This document shows positions 62,651 through 64,000 of a stretch of 64,000 bases of DNA, in pieces. The stretch is from Paraburkholderia sp. BL10I2N1 (GTDB taxonomy: Bacteria > Pseudomonadota > Gammaproteobacteria > Burkholderiales > Burkholderiaceae): NCBI RefSeq assembly GCF_004361815.1, contig NZ_SNWA01000002.1, positions 806,001 to 870,000 of the forward strand, read 5' to 3'. Both the position numbers and the translations under genes were made by a program. Each line of letters begins with the position of its first letter. Within the stretch, counting starts at the first letter, position 1. The notes below the pieces were generated by a model. It made no database searches and was not told the DNA's origin. It worked only from the letters and a program-made list of their open reading frames with translations.

Positions 62651-64000
62651 TCGTCGTCATCGGCCTGCTGCAGCACGGCGCGGCACGCGCCGCGCCGGTG
62701 CCGCCGCCCGCGGCCGAAACTGACGCCATCGCAAGCCTGCATGTCGAAGCAGCGCGCTCGGACCGGCAGGCGCAAATGCCGCCGCACGACGGCTGGACCG
62801 TGGTAACCCTGCCGGATATCTGGACCCAGCGATGGCCGCATTTCGACGGCTCTGTCTGGTACCGCGTGAGCTGGAATCAGACGCCGGGATCGCACCCGGC
62901 CGCCGTTGCTCTCGACTATCTCAACATGGCCGGCGAGATCTGGCTGAACGGCGCGCTGTTGCGCCGCGACGAGCACCTCGTCGAGCCGATCAGCCGGATG
63001 TGGAATACGCCGTGGTATCGCGTGCTGTCTACGCGGGAGCTGCAGCCGGGCGAGAACACGCTGCTGATCCGCGTATCCGGCCTCTCTGCTTACCAGCCCG
63101 GCCTCGGCCCGCTGACGATCGGCGCTCCGGGCGTCGCGTGGGACATCTACCGGCACGCACGGCTCGTGCGCCACGATCTGCAGCTTTTCAGCCTTGCCGT
63201 GACCGCGACGCTCGGCCGCTTCTTCCTTGCGCTATGGTCGATGCGACCCAGGGAGACCGCCTACGGGTGGTTCGCGTTCCTTTCGCTCACGTGGTGGTGC
63301 TGGGCCGTCAACGAGATCGTGACGACCACTTGGCCGTTCGCATCGAACGACATGTGGGAGGCGGCCGACGCGCTGCTCTTCCATGTGTTCTGCGTGTCCT
63401 TTTCGATTTTCGTGCTGCGCTTCTGCGATCGCCGCGCGCCGCGCATCGAGCGCGTGCTGTGGCTCAGCGTCGCCGTGGGCGTCGCAGCGGTCGTCGCGTT
63501 GCCGCAAGCGCAATTGGGGACGCTGCGCATCGTGCTGATTCCCGCGTCGGCGCTGATATTCTTCGCGAGCTGCTTCGTGTTCCTGTGGCTGGCCGTGAAA
63601 AGCCGGCGCACCGACCACCGGATCCTGTCGGTGTGCATCGTGATCTTCATCGCGGCGGGTATCCACGATCTGCTGATCGGTGTTCAGCGTACTGCGCGAC
63701 AACCACTATTACACGGCATTCACGTCGCAGTTTCTGATGGTCGGCATGGCGTTCGTGCTCGCGTGGCATTTCGTTGCGAACGTGCGCCGCATCGAGCGTT
63801 TCAACGACGAGCTTACGGAACGGGTCGACGAAGCGCGTGCCGACCTCATGACGACGCTGCAGCGCCAGCATGAGCTCGAAGTCGTGAATGCGCGGCTCGG
63901 CGAACGGCTCGATCTCGCGCACGATCTGCACGACGGGCTCGGCGGCACGCTTGTCAGCGGCATCGCGATGCTCGAGCATACGCCCGAGAGCATTGCGCCG
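62560..64000 (+). pseudogene. Sensor histidine kinase (7TM-DISM/HisKA_3 type), frameshifted; continues past window
   Basis: The frame from 62560 encodes a signal/membrane segment, a beta-sandwich sensor (WYRVSWNQTPGSHPAAVALD, LNMAGEIWLNGALLRRDEHL, PGENTLLIRVSGLSA), then seven membrane helices (ALWSMRPRETAYGWFAFLSL and on to IVIFIAAGIHDLLIG). Near 63680 the frame breaks: after CTGATCG the correct continuation VFSVLRDNHYYTAFTSQFLM is in another frame and runs through a coiled coil to the phosphoacceptor LAHDLHDGLGGTLVSG at the window edge. The unshifted frame stops at 63873. One extra base or two missing bases would explain it. If real, the kinase is inactive; if a sequencing error, it is the partner of the regulator at 61952. 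Confidence 0.82.

Noticed and set aside
1..64000. tRNA, rRNA, CRISPR array or complete insertion sequence
   Set aside because: Read for T-loop-like motifs, regularly spaced repeats and transposase domains; only the IS6-type scrap at 50409-50525 was found. A covariance-model search would be needed to exclude small RNAs.

Overview
The window is about 64 kb of high-GC chromosomal DNA from a Gram-negative betaproteobacterium, most likely Burkholderiaceae (Paraburkholderia, Caballeronia or Burkholderia type). The placement is inferred from protein families: an hpnJ-hpnI-hpnL hopanoid block, an OmpC-type 'MKK...SSLTLYG' porin, DUF4148 and DUF4142 secreted proteins, a Burkholderia-style short GspC and an arcD-arcA pair. 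No rRNA, tRNA, CRISPR array or intact insertion sequence was recognised.

Layout. 1-7 kb: a partial LysR gene, a RidA-like protein, a LysR gene divergent from a quinone oxidoreductase, a chemoreceptor behind a near-consensus sigma-28 promoter, and two small secreted proteins. 8-12 kb: hopanoid side-chain genes hpnJ, hpnI and hpnL, closed by a long hairpin. 12-16 kb: envelope proteins (COG4705 membrane protein, META protein, HtrA/DegP-like protease). 16-19 kb: arcD-arcA without arcB or arcC. 19.5-24 kb: a GFA-family gene, a 40-codon ORF and a two-component system in one overlapping run, then a ccdA stub before a thioredoxin and a Tat-exported hydrolase. 24-27.8 kb: a solitary aceE-type E1 divergent from an Lrp regulator. 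28-34 kb: a porin and a protocatechuate/gallate 4,5-cleavage locus (ligA, ligB, galB) with a GntR and a double-HTH LysR regulator, whose aldolase and dehydrogenase genes are broken. 34-41 kb: a methyltransferase pseudogene, TlpA-like protein, frameshifted YeeE, TyrB, an aldehyde dehydrogenase stub, a SYLF lipoprotein and ohr with two operator-like repeats. 41-47 kb: methyltransferase, NCS1 permease, MFS transporter, bactofilin-like membrane protein. 48-54 kb: GH28 polygalacturonase, IS6-family transposase remnant, phosphoesterase (PLC/AcpA family), ABC ATPase without its permease. 54-64 kb: ParB-like protein, FAD oxidoreductase, a decayed htrA pseudogene, short GntR, orphan gspC, a secreted phosphodiesterase and a NarL-type two-component system whose kinase is frameshifted.

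The most striking feature is the density of deletion scars and decayed genes among otherwise intact operons. At least eight loci show internal deletion, truncation or frameshift (ccdA, galC, a DUF1932 dehydrogenase, an O-methyltransferase, an aldehyde dehydrogenase, htrA, yeeE, the terminal kinase), and several complexes or pathways are incomplete (arcBC, hpnK, ABC permease, gsp operon). This suggests recent genome erosion or repeated segmental deletion. No clearly new multi-gene system was found. The best candidates for something undescribed are the double-HTH LysR regulator, the 40-residue membrane peptide coupled to a two-component operon, and the bactofilin-like envelope protein.
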